From assembly GCA_017964785.1 (NCBI GenBank), contig JAGCRH010000062.1:1-64000 (forward strand): a stretch of DNA of 64,000 nt, read 5' to 3'. The DNA comes from Prevotella sp. Lineage in GTDB: Bacteria > Bacteroidota > Bacteroidia > Bacteroidales > Bacteroidaceae. The position numbers and the translations under genes were made by a program. The notes beneath the pieces are model-generated. The model had not been told where the DNA came from. It saw nothing but the letters and a program-made list of their open reading frames with translations, and did not search any database. Below are positions 29,385-37,023 of the stretch, piece after piece; the first letter of the stretch is position 1; the number at the start of each line of letters is the position of its first letter.

Positions 29385-30827
29385 ATGGAGAAAAAGAGTA
29401 ATTGGAAAGAATTCAAGGCTGTGCTTGATGAGCACAAAATAACGAAATTGTATCACTTCACCGATAGAGACAATTTAGAGTCGATTATCAAGAATGGCGG
29501 TCTTTATTCATGGGGCGATTGTGAAGACAAGGGAATAACAATAGCTAAACCCGGAGGTGGACTTTTGTCCCGTGATCTTGACAGGAGAGACAATCTTCAG
29601 CATTATGTGAGAGTCAGTTTCACGACTCAGCATCCGATGATGTTTGTTGCTATGCAAGACGGAAGACTATCTAATCCTGTGATTCTTGAAATCGATCCAG
29701 AGGTCGTTTATTGGAATGAAAGTAAATATGCCAATGTCAACGCCACTAGAAGCGGCGCACACAAAGGCGGCACTATAGATGACTTCAAAAGTATCCATTT
29801 TCAATCGATAAAGGCCCGAAAACATTTTGATTTACCAGAAGAAGAACAGCCATATTTCCAGGCAGAGGTGTTAGTTAAGAACTTTATTCCGATTGAGTAT
29901 ATCAGAAACATCGGCAATTTTGGTATACCTGTTCCTTCAAAACCAAAAACTCTCCAAATCAAGAATCCATATACTGCCCAAATTACACGAAATACTCCTA
30001 CTGCATTCATTTTCTTGGTAGATCAATCTGTATCTATGAAACGAATTACCACCTTAAACGGAGAGCAAATGTCTTTGGCAGAAGCGGTGGCCAGAATTGT
30101 TAATAACCAGATTAACGAACTTGTATACCGGTGCATTAAGACAACAGAGGTAAGACATTATTACGACATTGCAATAATTGGATACGGCCATGAGGTTTAT
30201 AGTGGCTGGAATGGCACTCTTGCAGGTCGCGATTTTGTCTCTCCTGAAGAACTGAAGAACAATCCCTATAAGAAAATCATCGTTAAAGAAGAAAAACGTA
30301 CGAGAAAAGGAACGATGATTAAGGAGATTGAGAAAGTTCAATGGTTAAGTGCTCGATGTGATGGGCATTGGACACATGTACATCAAGCTTTTGATAAAGC
30401 AAAGACTCTTCTGGATCAATGGATGCAAGATCATCATGAGAAGGACTGTTATCCTCCAACTATTATCAATATAACAGATGGTCAGTTTAATCATGCAACA
30501 AGAGAGCAAATCGTGCAACAAGCAAACGAATTGAAGGCCATGTTTACAAATGATGGTAATGTGCTTCTCTGGAACATTCATATCACACCCAATAATATGG
30601 AGCAGGTATTACTGCCTATTGGAAAAGAAGAATTGAAAGGTGACAAGTATTCAGAGTTGTTATATGACATGTCGAGTCTGCTACCTACTCGCTATAACCA
30701 GGCAATTTCCGATATTCGTGGTGACTCTGTGGAGAGCAGACATGTGGCAATGGCAACCAATACGGATATGTCTACGTTGATTCAGTTGATGGATATTGGC
30801 ACACCTACAAATATTAGTCAGAAATGA
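29385..30827 (+). CDS. DarT-like ADP-ribosyltransferase fused to a TerY-like vWA domain
   Basis: 480 residues. The N-terminal ~200 residues match the DarT (DUF4433) plan: LYHFTDRDNLESIIKNGGL at ~20-40, a VRVSFTTQHPMMF strand, VNATRSG, and QAEVLV at ~158 carrying the candidate catalytic Glu. DarT enzymes transfer ADP-ribose from NAD+ to thymidine in single-stranded DNA. From ~205 a von Willebrand A domain begins with FLVDQSVSMKR, a complete DxSxS metal site, with INITDGQ near ~363. This is the vWA (TerY) member of a TerY-P triad with the kinases and PP2C around it. Its stop overlaps the phosphatase start. The fusion of toxin-like ART and vWA is the most striking domain arrangement here. Confidence 0.82.
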   Translation: MEKKSNWKEFKAVLDEHKITKLYHFTDRDNLESIIKNGGLYSWGDCEDKGITIAKPGGGLLSRDLDRRDNLQHYVRVSFTTQHPMMFVAMQDGRLSNPVILEIDPEVVYWNESKYANVNATRSGAHKGGTIDDFKSIHFQSIKARKHFDLPEEEQPYFQAEVLVKNFIPIEYIRNIGNFGIPVPSKPKTLQIKNPYTAQITRNTPTAFIFLVDQSVSMKRITTLNGEQMSLAEAVARIVNNQINELVYRCIKTTEVRHYYDIAIIGYGHEVYSGWNGTLAGRDFVSPEELKNNPYKKIIVKEEKRTRKGTMIKEIEKVQWLSARCDGHWTHVHQAFDKAKTLLDQWMQDHHEKDCYPPTIINITDGQFNHATREQIVQQANELKAMFTNDGNVLLWNIHITPNNMEQVLLPIGKEELKGDKYSELLYDMSSLLPTRYNQAISDIRGDSVESRHVAMATNTDMSTLIQLMDIGTPTNISQK

Positions 30828-31606
30828 GAGCAATATCATTATCGAAATTCGAGGAAGGCATTGTCAACGAAGATGCTGTTATTGCAAAAAAAGAATTGAT
30901 AGCAGTATCTGATGGCGCTGGTGGCGGAGGTGTTTTTGCAGAACGCTGGTCTAATTATTTGGTAAATCATTTGCCAGATAAGCCCATTAAGAACTATAAG
31001 GCATTTGACAAATGGATTGATGGAATATGGGAACCCTTCTATAATGATTGTGAGGAAGAGGCCAAGAAGATCGGGGGACTCTTCCTGAACAAGTTCTACG
31101 ATGAAGGCTCGTTTGCAACATTTGTAGCTGTGTGGAAAAATGGAATGTGGATTAGTTATGGTGATAGCGTGGCATTCTGCTTTAATCGGAAAACGAAAGA
31201 ATTGCAACATTCGTTCACACGACTTGTAGATTTCAACAATCCACCGTATCTGATTAATTGCAAAGATCCATTGAACGAGAAGGGTTTCAGAAAAGGTCAG
31301 TTCAAGATTGACAAAAACTGCTTTGTTTTTGCGGCTAGTGATACTTTAGCACATTATATATTAATGATGTATGAAGTGGCTCACAAGGATATGTTTGCAG
31401 ATGAGTTGTTAGAGGCTATAAATGCTCAGACAAAGAATAGTAACTTTATAAAAACAGCAATGTCATCAGAGGGTATAGATTTCGAGAAAGATGTCATTGG
31501 GAAATTGCAGAAATGTACAACAAAGCCTTTCCTCCAGAGTCACATCAAAGGTCTAAAGAAAAAAGGCCAGATAGGCCACGACGATTATTCAATTGTAATC
31601 ATGTAA
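30824..31606 (+). CDS. PP2C-family Ser/Thr phosphatase
   Basis: 260 residues, all PP2C. Motifs in order: VNEDAVI near residue 15, AVSDGAGGGG (metal-binding DG), GSFATFVAVWKNGMWISYGDS (located at ~86-108, with GDS), ASDTLAHYI, and GHDDYSIVIM at the C-terminus. All metal-ligand aspartates appear present. It overlaps the vWA gene by 4 nt (ATGA), so it is translationally coupled to it. PP2C, vWA and kinase together form the TerY-P triad known from comparative genomics; the phosphatase presumably resets what the kinases phosphorylate. No membrane segment. Confidence 0.9.
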   Translation: MRAISLSKFEEGIVNEDAVIAKKELIAVSDGAGGGGVFAERWSNYLVNHLPDKPIKNYKAFDKWIDGIWEPFYNDCEEEAKKIGGLFLNKFYDEGSFATFVAVWKNGMWISYGDSVAFCFNRKTKELQHSFTRLVDFNNPPYLINCKDPLNEKGFRKGQFKIDKNCFVFAASDTLAHYILMMYEVAHKDMFADELLEAINAQTKNSNFIKTAMSSEGIDFEKDVIGKLQKCTTKPFLQSHIKGLKKKGQIGHDDYSIVIM

Positions 31607-31610
31607 CAAT

Positions 31611-32873
31611 ATGGAAGAAAAAGAATACTTGGGTTATACTCCTGATTATATAGACAGGCTGTTGCCAAAGCAGATATTCGTGTTTGGCAGTAATGCGTTG
31701 GGCTATCATACTGGTGGTGCATCTGGCACAGCCCGTAAGAAGTTTGGTGCAGTATGGGGGCAGGCAGAAGGATTACAAGGACAGAGTTATGCTATACCTG
31801 TTGACTTTGGTAAAGATGTCAGAAAAGACAATGAGGTGAAGGCGGCTGTGGATAAATTCATTACTTTCGCCAAAGAGCATAGTGAGTTGTTCTTCTTGGT
31901 TACTCGTGTTGGTTGTGGATTAGCTGGGTATCATGACGAAGAGATGGCTCAGTTTTTTAAGGAGACATTGGAATTGAAGAATGTTAGTTTGCCAAAGAGT
32001 TTCGTAGATGCGCTTGGTGGTGGAGAAGTCAATTATGACTTGGATAGGTTTATTAAGGCGCAGGATTCTGGATGGGCTACTTATTCAGAAGCATTGAGTG
32101 AAATCAAAGAAGGCCATAAGCGGGGGCATTGGATATGGTATGTATTTCCACAGATTAAAGGATTGGGGCATAGCTATAACTCTGAGTTCTATGGTATCAG
32201 CAGTAAAGATGAGGCAAAGGCTTATCTCGAGCATCCGGAATTAGGAAAACGCCTTAGGGAAATAACCAAGGCATTATTGGTATGCAACAATCCATCAGCC
32301 TTTAATATCCTTGGTTTTCCTGATGTCCTGAAGGTTCAATCGTGTATGACATTGTTTGATCTCGTTTCTCCCAATGATATCTTCAATGAGGTATTGGAAA
32401 AATACTATGAGGGAAAACGTTGCGAAAAGACAATCCAGCGTTTGGGATTCCATGAGGAGAAACTGAAGAATCAAATCAAACTCAGCAAACTAACCATCAC
32501 AAAGGATTATACGATTCTGCTTACGGACTATGACAATAAAGAGGTGAAATTGGAGCCAATTGTCAAAGCAGTATATCTGTTGTTCTTGAATCATCCAGAA
32601 GGAATAGCATTTAAGTGCTTGCCAGACTTTAGAGAGGAGTTGACTCAAATCTATGTCAAGTTGAAACCCTTTGGGATGAGTGAAAGAGTCCTACAGAGCA
32701 TTGAGGATGTAACAAATCCGTTGCTAAATTCCATCAACGAGAAATGTTCTCGTGTCAGAGCTGCATTCCAGCCATTGGTTGATGGCTCACTCGTAGACCA
32801 ATATATAATAATTGGTAAGAGTGGCGAGGAAAAGAAAATCACCTTGCCACGTAATCTCGTAGTCTGGGAATAA
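31611..32873 (+). CDS. macro-like domain, DUF1810 and unknown C-terminal domain fusion
   Basis: 420 residues. N-terminal ~20-130: IFVFGSNALGYHTGGASG, GLQGQSYAIPV and VTRVGCGLAGY, a pattern seen in macrodomain-like proteins that bind ADP-ribose derivatives (family assignment from pattern only). Residues ~150-275 are DUF1810 (HWIWYVFPQIKGLGHS, EAKAYLEHPELGKRL). Residues ~285-420 match the 207-residue product of 38593-39216 at about half the positions (KAVYLLFLNHPEGI, INEKCSRVR, ITLPRNLV). Last gene of unit C. Given the DarT-like neighbour, the macro-like part could be the reversal or sensing arm, as DarG is for DarT. The role of the C-terminal domain is unknown. Confidence 0.8.
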   Translation: MEEKEYLGYTPDYIDRLLPKQIFVFGSNALGYHTGGASGTARKKFGAVWGQAEGLQGQSYAIPVDFGKDVRKDNEVKAAVDKFITFAKEHSELFFLVTRVGCGLAGYHDEEMAQFFKETLELKNVSLPKSFVDALGGGEVNYDLDRFIKAQDSGWATYSEALSEIKEGHKRGHWIWYVFPQIKGLGHSYNSEFYGISSKDEAKAYLEHPELGKRLREITKALLVCNNPSAFNILGFPDVLKVQSCMTLFDLVSPNDIFNEVLEKYYEGKRCEKTIQRLGFHEEKLKNQIKLSKLTITKDYTILLTDYDNKEVKLEPIVKAVYLLFLNHPEGIAFKCLPDFREELTQIYVKLKPFGMSERVLQSIEDVTNPLLNSINEKCSRVRAAFQPLVDGSLVDQYIIIGKSGEEKKITLPRNLVVWE

Positions 32874-32884
32874 TCTTTCATTTT

Positions 32885-32897
32885 CACAAGCCTTGTG
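32885..32897 (+). promoter_or_regulatory. palindrome CACAAGCCTTGTG, copy 4 (candidate operator)
   Basis: Identical 13-mer, 11 nt after the stop of unit C and 48 nt before the start of the next -7 box. No T-run follows. Confidence 0.65.
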
Positions 32898-32932
32898 GGG
32901 CAAAAATGCTTGGTTGCAAAGAGGGAAAAAAC

Positions 32933-32940
32933 TAACTTTG
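32933..32940 (+). promoter_or_regulatory. -7 box of unit D
   Basis: TAACTTTG, 22 nt upstream of the ATG at 32963. Confidence 0.7.
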
Positions 32941-32962
32941 CAACCAAAAAGGTGTTTAGATT

Positions 32963-33454
32963 ATGACATACAATTATTTTTTGGAATACCGATTTATACC
33001 TGATTTGCTTGAACAGGTTAGGCAAGGAAAAAATCCTCTTCAATCACTAATAGATATTAGATGGATGAAGGAAATCTTGACAAACAATAATTTTGAGATA
33101 GATTGGGACGGTATCTTTGTCGATGTCTATGATGAGTCTTATACCAGGACTTCTCTTGAAAAAGGGAAATACATTGCATACACTTTCCCTAAAATTATCA
33201 GTGTGCCAGAAGCAAAATATGGGGTAATAGACATAGGGGCTATGAAGTATTACACCTTTGAGTCAGATTCTTGTGGTGGTTATTGGGCTATTGGAAGTCA
33301 AGACATAGACAAACACTCCCTTATAGAAATGGTACAAGAGGAGATGTCATTGGAAGATTTTATGAAATCATTGAAGCGTTCCCCTGTGCCAACAGAAAAA
33401 CGTAGTGGCTGCCTGTCTGTAATAGTCTTGATCATCGCTGTTCTATTATTATGA
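32963..33454 (+). CDS. hypothetical protein with a C-terminal membrane anchor
   Basis: 163 residues. The body is soluble and mixed alpha/beta with several aromatic residues (YFLEYRFIPDLLEQV, IAYTFPKIISVPEAKYGVI, CGGYWAIGS). The last ~15 residues are hydrophobic (LSVIVLIIAVLLL), so the protein is probably tail-anchored with its domain in the cytoplasm. No family recognised. It begins unit D behind palindrome copy 4, and its stop overlaps the next start (ATGA). Function unknown. Confidence 0.7.
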   Translation: MTYNYFLEYRFIPDLLEQVRQGKNPLQSLIDIRWMKEILTNNNFEIDWDGIFVDVYDESYTRTSLEKGKYIAYTFPKIISVPEAKYGVIDIGAMKYYTFESDSCGGYWAIGSQDIDKHSLIEMVQEEMSLEDFMKSLKRSPVPTEKRSGCLSVIVLIIAVLLL

Positions 33455-34023
33455 AGAAGTTTATTTGGGGCTTGATACTTGTGGTTGGGGCTATCAGTGC
33501 GTATTTCGCATGGGTAGTGAAAGGGGTAGAAGAGAGGCAGGTGGTTGTGCATGACACGATCTATAAGGACACATTCCTTGTGGCATTAAGGGATACGGTG
33601 CTCTATGATGCGAAGTGGTTGCGGAGGCAGTTCGAGACGGCAGGCAAGGCTTATTGGAAGAACTACGGGGATGGCTATGAGGTGGCGTATCCGGAGTTTA
33701 TGAATAAAGTGTTGCTGAATCAGGGGGAAAGGAATTTGCGGGTGGAGTATCACGGCATTAATATGGTGGTGAGTGCATACGATGATGAGTTTAAGATGTC
33801 TGTCCAAGAGAAGTATGAGGGACTGAACATGTCGGCTGTGACAAAGTCTGTGGCAGACAGTTCGTTCCTCTTGGCAGGGAAATGCGACAAGGGCAGGCTG
33901 TTCTTTGAGAAGGACATCAAACTGAAAAACTGTACTTGGATGTATCTCCGTGTGGAGTTCCCACAAGAACTGACCTGGGCCGTAGATCCTCTACTGCATT
34001 ATGTGAAGGATTATCAGCCGTGA
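33451..34023 (+). CDS. hypothetical protein with an N-terminal signal anchor
   Basis: 190 residues. The N-terminus MKKFIWGLILVVGAISAYFA is a signal peptide or uncleaved anchor, so the remaining ~165 residues should be periplasmic. No domain recognised; the body is rich in charged and aromatic residues and carries a few short beta-like stretches. Base composition returns towards the core value here, compared with the AT-rich units B and C. It is translationally coupled to the previous gene (ATGA overlap), and the next gene begins 2 nt after its stop. Function unknown. Confidence 0.65.
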   Translation: MKKFIWGLILVVGAISAYFAWVVKGVEERQVVVHDTIYKDTFLVALRDTVLYDAKWLRRQFETAGKAYWKNYGDGYEVAYPEFMNKVLLNQGERNLRVEYHGINMVVSAYDDEFKMSVQEKYEGLNMSAVTKSVADSSFLLAGKCDKGRLFFEKDIKLKNCTWMYLRVEFPQELTWAVDPLLHYVKDYQP

Positions 34024-34025
34024 AT

Positions 34026-34496
34026 ATGAAACCAATTTTTACAGATATGACAGATTACGAGTACATTATTAAGCAGGCGAAACTATTCCATTATAAGGGA
34101 TGGGAGGCAGGTGAGTTGAGGAAGTGTGTGGATATGCTGCCAAGTCTTTCACGCCAGGAATTATTATCGCTCTATAGGAGCAGGTGGATTGCGGATGATG
34201 CGAAAATCAAAGAGGCTGTATTCAATGTTCTTTTCGAAGGTAAGGCGGGCAAACGAGAAGAGCGTATCAAGAACTTGGATACAGATGCGCTGATCGAGGA
34301 GTTTCAGGACAAGCAAAGTGGTAACGTGTCGCTGATCCGTAAGGAGATGAAAGAACGCTATAAGGCTGGGAAAGACAAACAGAAGATTGCAACAGCCCTC
34401 AACAACGCTACGAAGAGTGACCAGCAATGGGTGAAATGGCAAATCCGTAAGGAGCGCTATGGCAACTCCAATAATAATTATCAGTGGAAGAAATGA
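34026..34496 (+). CDS. small charged helical hypothetical protein
   Basis: 156 residues, soluble, predicted helical with many Lys/Glu. Residues ~113-136 (KDKQKIATALNNATKSDQQW) resemble residues ~42-66 of the unit A protein at 7921 (KDQKKI...KSDRQW), which suggests a shared helical module at both ends of the island. The start at 34026 is chosen as the first ATG after the previous stop; another ATG lies 21 nt further in (34047). The stop overlaps the next gene's ATG (34493). No known family. Confidence 0.65.
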   Translation: MKPIFTDMTDYEYIIKQAKLFHYKGWEAGELRKCVDMLPSLSRQELLSLYRSRWIADDAKIKEAVFNVLFEGKAGKREERIKNLDTDALIEEFQDKQSGNVSLIRKEMKERYKAGKDKQKIATALNNATKSDQQWVKWQIRKERYGNSNNNYQWKK

Positions 34497-35095
34497 GTAT
34501 GGGAGAAAGCATTAGGCATGCCGTTTGGGTTATAGTGCAGTTTGTTGTGGTGGCAATTGCCCTATTATTGTTTCTGGGTGTTGTCGTTGCATATGGTATG
34601 AAGATTTCAATTTGGCCAATAATTGCTATGATGGCTATTGTGGTCTATCGTTTATTACCAAAGACAGTAGGTGTATTCGGAATCGCGACAGCAATCATTA
34701 TTGCTTGTCTTTATTTTGATGTTATGGCAATATCCGCCTTATTTTTTCAGCCGTTGCATTTCCTGATGATGTGTGTGGTGACAACCTCTGCTGTGTTATT
34801 GCTGTTGAAAGGTAAGCCCAAATGGTTATGGGGAGTTGTGGCATTCATTTATCTGGGTCTGGGTGTGTACTATTTGTTCAACAACGATATTGTAGGGCCA
34901 ATGGAATTCATGATTAGGGACAGGCCCGTTGATGTACCTGCACAATGGAATCACTGCTACCGATTTTTCTGGAGTGGAGTACTCATAGGAATGATTTCAG
35001 GTACTGCAAGTTACTGTTCTGTCATCGTAATAGCCGTATATGTATTATACAAAAGGTATTTGAGAAGGGCATCGGGATTATCACCCGTAGAGTGA
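34493..35095 (+). CDS. hypothetical membrane protein
   Basis: 200 residues with about five hydrophobic segments: AVWVIVQFVVVAIALLLFLG near the N-terminus, then segments around 45-60, 60-80, 105-125 and a C-terminal one near 165-190 (SGVLIGMISGTASYCSVIVI, then VYVLYK). Probably a polytopic inner-membrane protein. The ATG at 34493 overlaps the stop of the preceding gene (ATGA), preferred to a GTG at 34484. Last gene of unit D. No family recognised. Confidence 0.65.
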   Translation: MSMGESIRHAVWVIVQFVVVAIALLLFLGVVVAYGMKISIWPIIAMMAIVVYRLLPKTVGVFGIATAIIIACLYFDVMAISALFFQPLHFLMMCVVTTSAVLLLLKGKPKWLWGVVAFIYLGLGVYYLFNNDIVGPMEFMIRDRPVDVPAQWNHCYRFFWSGVLIGMISGTASYCSVIVIAVYVLYKRYLRRASGLSPVE

Positions 35096-35100
35096 AAAAG

Positions 35101-35122
35101 AAAATAAATCGCGATTTATTTT
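35101..35122 (+). promoter_or_regulatory. 22-bp palindromic operator, copy 1
   Basis: A perfect 22-bp palindrome with core AAATAAATCGCGATTTATTT. Its right edge touches the -33 TTTTG element and lies exactly 20 nt before the -7 box at 35143. A near-identical site sits at the same distance from the zeta-toxin-like gene promoter (36389-36410). Confidence 0.7.
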
Positions 35123-35142
35123 GTTTTTTGCAGGTTTTGCAC

Positions 35143-35150
35143 TATCTTTG
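35143..35150 (+). promoter_or_regulatory. -7 box for the phosphoribosyltransferase-like gene
   Basis: TATCTTTG, 19 nt upstream of the ATG at 35170. A TTTTG -33 element (35119-35123) lies 19 nt upstream, an ideal spacing. Confidence 0.75.
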
Positions 35151-35169
35151 CACCCGATGAGTAAACTAT

Positions 35170-35970
35170 ATGGGCGTTACTTACGATAATACAGAGAAGA
35201 AATTCGTGTTCGATTTCGAGCACGATGGTGCTGAGGACATTGTCAGTCTGACTGGCGATGGGTATCAGGTAGAGGCATTTGGTAAATGCTTCTACTATGG
35301 GTATGAATTCTCTGAGCAAGTAGATAGTTCAGTACGTACTGCTTTTATTAAATATGTGAAATTCACAGAAGCGTTACAAGACACGCCAAATCTGACTAAT
35401 TTCATCAAGAAAGCCATTGATAATCTCGACAAGCATATAAATCTGTTCAATTATGATTTGGTCGTCATGCCAGAATCATCGAGTATGGTGAACCAATACA
35501 TGCTGCGCTATATCTACAGGTTTGCACAGCCTACCCTGAGGAAGATGGAGTTGGTGAAAGCACTTCCATCAAACATATCGTTCGACATGGATGGTTTTGA
35601 ACAGTCATATTTAGACGTCAAATTAGAGAATGGACGACCCCGTTATACTGAGGCTCAGAAAGAAGAAGTCAGGCAAACTATCAATAGTATGCTTGAACTC
35701 ATTCACCAAAAGGACTATTTTACAATAGCAAAAGATGTCAAGAAGAGCCGTTTCCGTCCTTTCATGATAGAATTCCTGAAGTTCGCTTCTGAAACCGACA
35801 AAGAGTTGTATGCAACTATCCGGAAGCAGAATGTGTTGGTGATTGACGATGTGACCACCAGTGGCTCAACACTTAATGAGATCCTCCGTTCCCTTCGTAT
35901 TGTCAATGATGACAACAACATCACCATCTTCAGTCTCATTGGTCGTAAGGATCTGATGGCGGACTCTTAG
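35170..35970 (+). CDS. phosphoribosyltransferase-fold protein
   Basis: 266 residues. The C-terminal segment VLVIDDVTTSGSTLNEILRS (~220-240) is the PRPP-binding loop of type I phosphoribosyltransferases (ComF/orotate-PRT type). The upstream LVVMPESSSMVNQYML (~95-110) could be the partner strand. The N-terminal ~80 residues and a middle insertion (~130-195) are unassigned. Such enzymes occur in Ter-type stress operons and in nucleotide salvage, but the substrate here is unknown. The gene is monocistronic, with its own palindromic operator overlapping the -33 box, so autoregulation or regulation shared with the zeta-like toxin locus is likely. Confidence 0.75.
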   Translation: MGVTYDNTEKKFVFDFEHDGAEDIVSLTGDGYQVEAFGKCFYYGYEFSEQVDSSVRTAFIKYVKFTEALQDTPNLTNFIKKAIDNLDKHINLFNYDLVVMPESSSMVNQYMLRYIYRFAQPTLRKMELVKALPSNISFDMDGFEQSYLDVKLENGRPRYTEAQKEEVRQTINSMLELIHQKDYFTIAKDVKKSRFRPFMIEFLKFASETDKELYATIRKQNVLVIDDVTTSGSTLNEILRSLRIVNDDNNITIFSLIGRKDLMADS

Positions 35971-36002
35971 TAATTGCTCTTTTTCCCGAAGCAATACCCC
36001 CT

Positions 36003-36010
36003 TACCTTTG
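36003..36010 (+). promoter_or_regulatory. orphan -7 box reading into a gene-free hairpin region
   Basis: TACCTTTG matches TAnnTTTG, but no open frame follows. It faces a second box on the opposite strand at 36240-36247. Confidence 0.35.
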
Positions 36011-36014
36011 CCTC

Positions 36015-36146
36015 ATTCGGATAATCTTAACAACTCATTAGAATCATCCGAATGACTCATTCGAATAATCCCTTATGGGGTAAAGGGATTATTCGGACAC
36101 CTCAAAGGAATTATCCGAATAGTTGATTAAGACTATCTGAATAATT
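36015..36146. repeat. cluster of six ATTATCCGAAT-like elements
   Basis: Six copies of an 11- to 12-bp element in both orientations: about 36015-36026, 36043-36053, 36059-36070, 36087-36097, 36109-36120 and 36135-36146. Two of them pair into a 13-bp perfect stem (36062-36074 with 36083-36095, 8-nt loop ATGGGGTA). No coding frame is seen between 35971 and 36447. Confidence 0.7.
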
Positions 36147-36170
36147 TTAATTTATTAATTTAATTAATTA

Positions 36171-36188
36171 AGCCCCCACAAGGGGGCT
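36171..36188 (-). terminator. hairpin AGCCCCC-ACAA-GGGGGCT
   Basis: A 7-bp GC-rich stem with a 4-nt loop in AT-rich sequence. On the minus strand it is followed by TTAATTAATTAA, so it could end a transcript from the box at 36240-36247. A plus-strand role for the upstream gene is also possible but lacks a U-tract. Confidence 0.5.
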
Positions 36189-36239
36189 AAAAATAATTAT
36201 TTAATTAAAAAATAAAAGACCACTGCCGCAAAGCCGTTG

Positions 36240-36247
36240 CAAAGATA
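36240..36247 (-). promoter_or_regulatory. orphan minus-strand -7 box
   Basis: The minus strand reads TATCTTTG followed by GCAACGGC. No minus-strand gene follows; a short transcript of roughly 60-70 nt could end at the hairpin at 36171-36188. Confidence 0.4.
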
Positions 36248-36388
36248 CGGAAGCACAAAAACAAATTGTCCGTTTTTGTCATTTTGCAGAAGAGTCCAAA
36301 GAACATAATTACGAAAATATAACGTATTTAACCTTCATACACATATCCTTCACCTCCACAAGCTGCTATACAATAAAGTGAATAAATG

Positions 36389-36410
36389 AAAATAAATCGC
36401 GTTTTATTTT
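36389..36410 (+). promoter_or_regulatory. 22-bp palindromic operator, copy 2
   Basis: AAATAAATCGCG followed by TTTTATTT, one mismatch from the perfect palindrome at 35101. It ends 20 nt before the -7 box, the same as copy 1, and overlaps the -33 TTTTG. Confidence 0.7.
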
Positions 36411-36430
36411 GCAATATGCTCACTTAATCG

Positions 36431-36438
36431 TATCTTTG
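36431..36438 (+). promoter_or_regulatory. -7 box of the zeta-toxin-like operon
   Basis: TATCTTTG, 9 nt upstream of the ATG at 36448, with TTTTG (36407-36411) 19 nt upstream as a -33 element. Confidence 0.75.
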
Positions 36439-36447
36439 CAGGCGACA

Positions 36448-37023
36448 ATGAGTAAGAATCTCTATATTATCAGCGGGTGTAATGGTGCAGGGAAGACGAC
36501 GGCATCATACACGGTACTGCCTGAAATCCTCGATTGCAGGGAGTTCGTCAATGCTGATGAGATAGCGCGAGGTCTTTCTCCCTTTAATTCTGAGAGCATG
36601 GCTATTGAGGCTGGCAGGTTGATGTTGAAACGCATAGAGGAACTATTGGAGAAAGAGGAGACCTTCTCTATTGAGACCACTCTTGCCACAAAGTCGTATA
36701 TTAATATGGTTCGTAGGGCGCAGGCAAAGGGATATAGTGTAAAGGTGCTTTTCTTTTGGCTTAATTCGCCGGAATTGGCTCTACAACGTGTTGCGGAAAG
36801 AGTGGCTAAAGGAGGGCATAATATTCCTGAGCCTGTTATCAGGCGAAGGTATGTTGCTGGAATCCGCAATTTCTTCCGTTTGTTTATGAGTGAAGTGGAT
36901 TATTGGGATATCTACGATAATAGTGGGTATCCAAGGAAACAGGTGGCTTGTGGTGGTAAAAATGCCCATACTATCATATATCAAGAATTATCGTTTGCAA
37001 AGATTCAGAGTTATGTCAAATAA
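36448..37023 (+). CDS. zeta toxin-like P-loop kinase
   Basis: 191 residues. The Walker A motif is SGCNGAGKTT (~8-17). NADEIARGLSPF (~32-43), the IETTLATKSY segment, and a C-terminal RRRYVAGIRNFFRLF stretch match zeta-toxin/AAA_33 family proteins, which phosphorylate UDP-N-acetylglucosamine or related small molecules. I start at 36448 since upstream in-frame codons precede the -7 box. The gene overlaps a small downstream frame by 11 nt, the layout of Bacteroidetes zeta-like toxin loci with a small partner. Whether it is toxic cannot be told from sequence. Confidence 0.85.
   Translation: MSKNLYIISGCNGAGKTTASYTVLPEILDCREFVNADEIARGLSPFNSESMAIEAGRLMLKRIEELLEKEETFSIETTLATKSYINMVRRAQAKGYSVKVLFFWLNSPELALQRVAERVAKGGHNIPEPVIRRRYVAGIRNFFRLFMSEVDYWDIYDNSGYPRKQVACGGKNAHTIIYQELSFAKIQSYVK

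Noticed and set aside
29385..32873. Ordinary DarTG toxin-antitoxin pair
   Set aside because: The ART is fused to vWA, a PP2C gene separates it from the macro-like gene, and the macro-like domain is fused to DUF1810; the layout is not that of a simple darTG locus.
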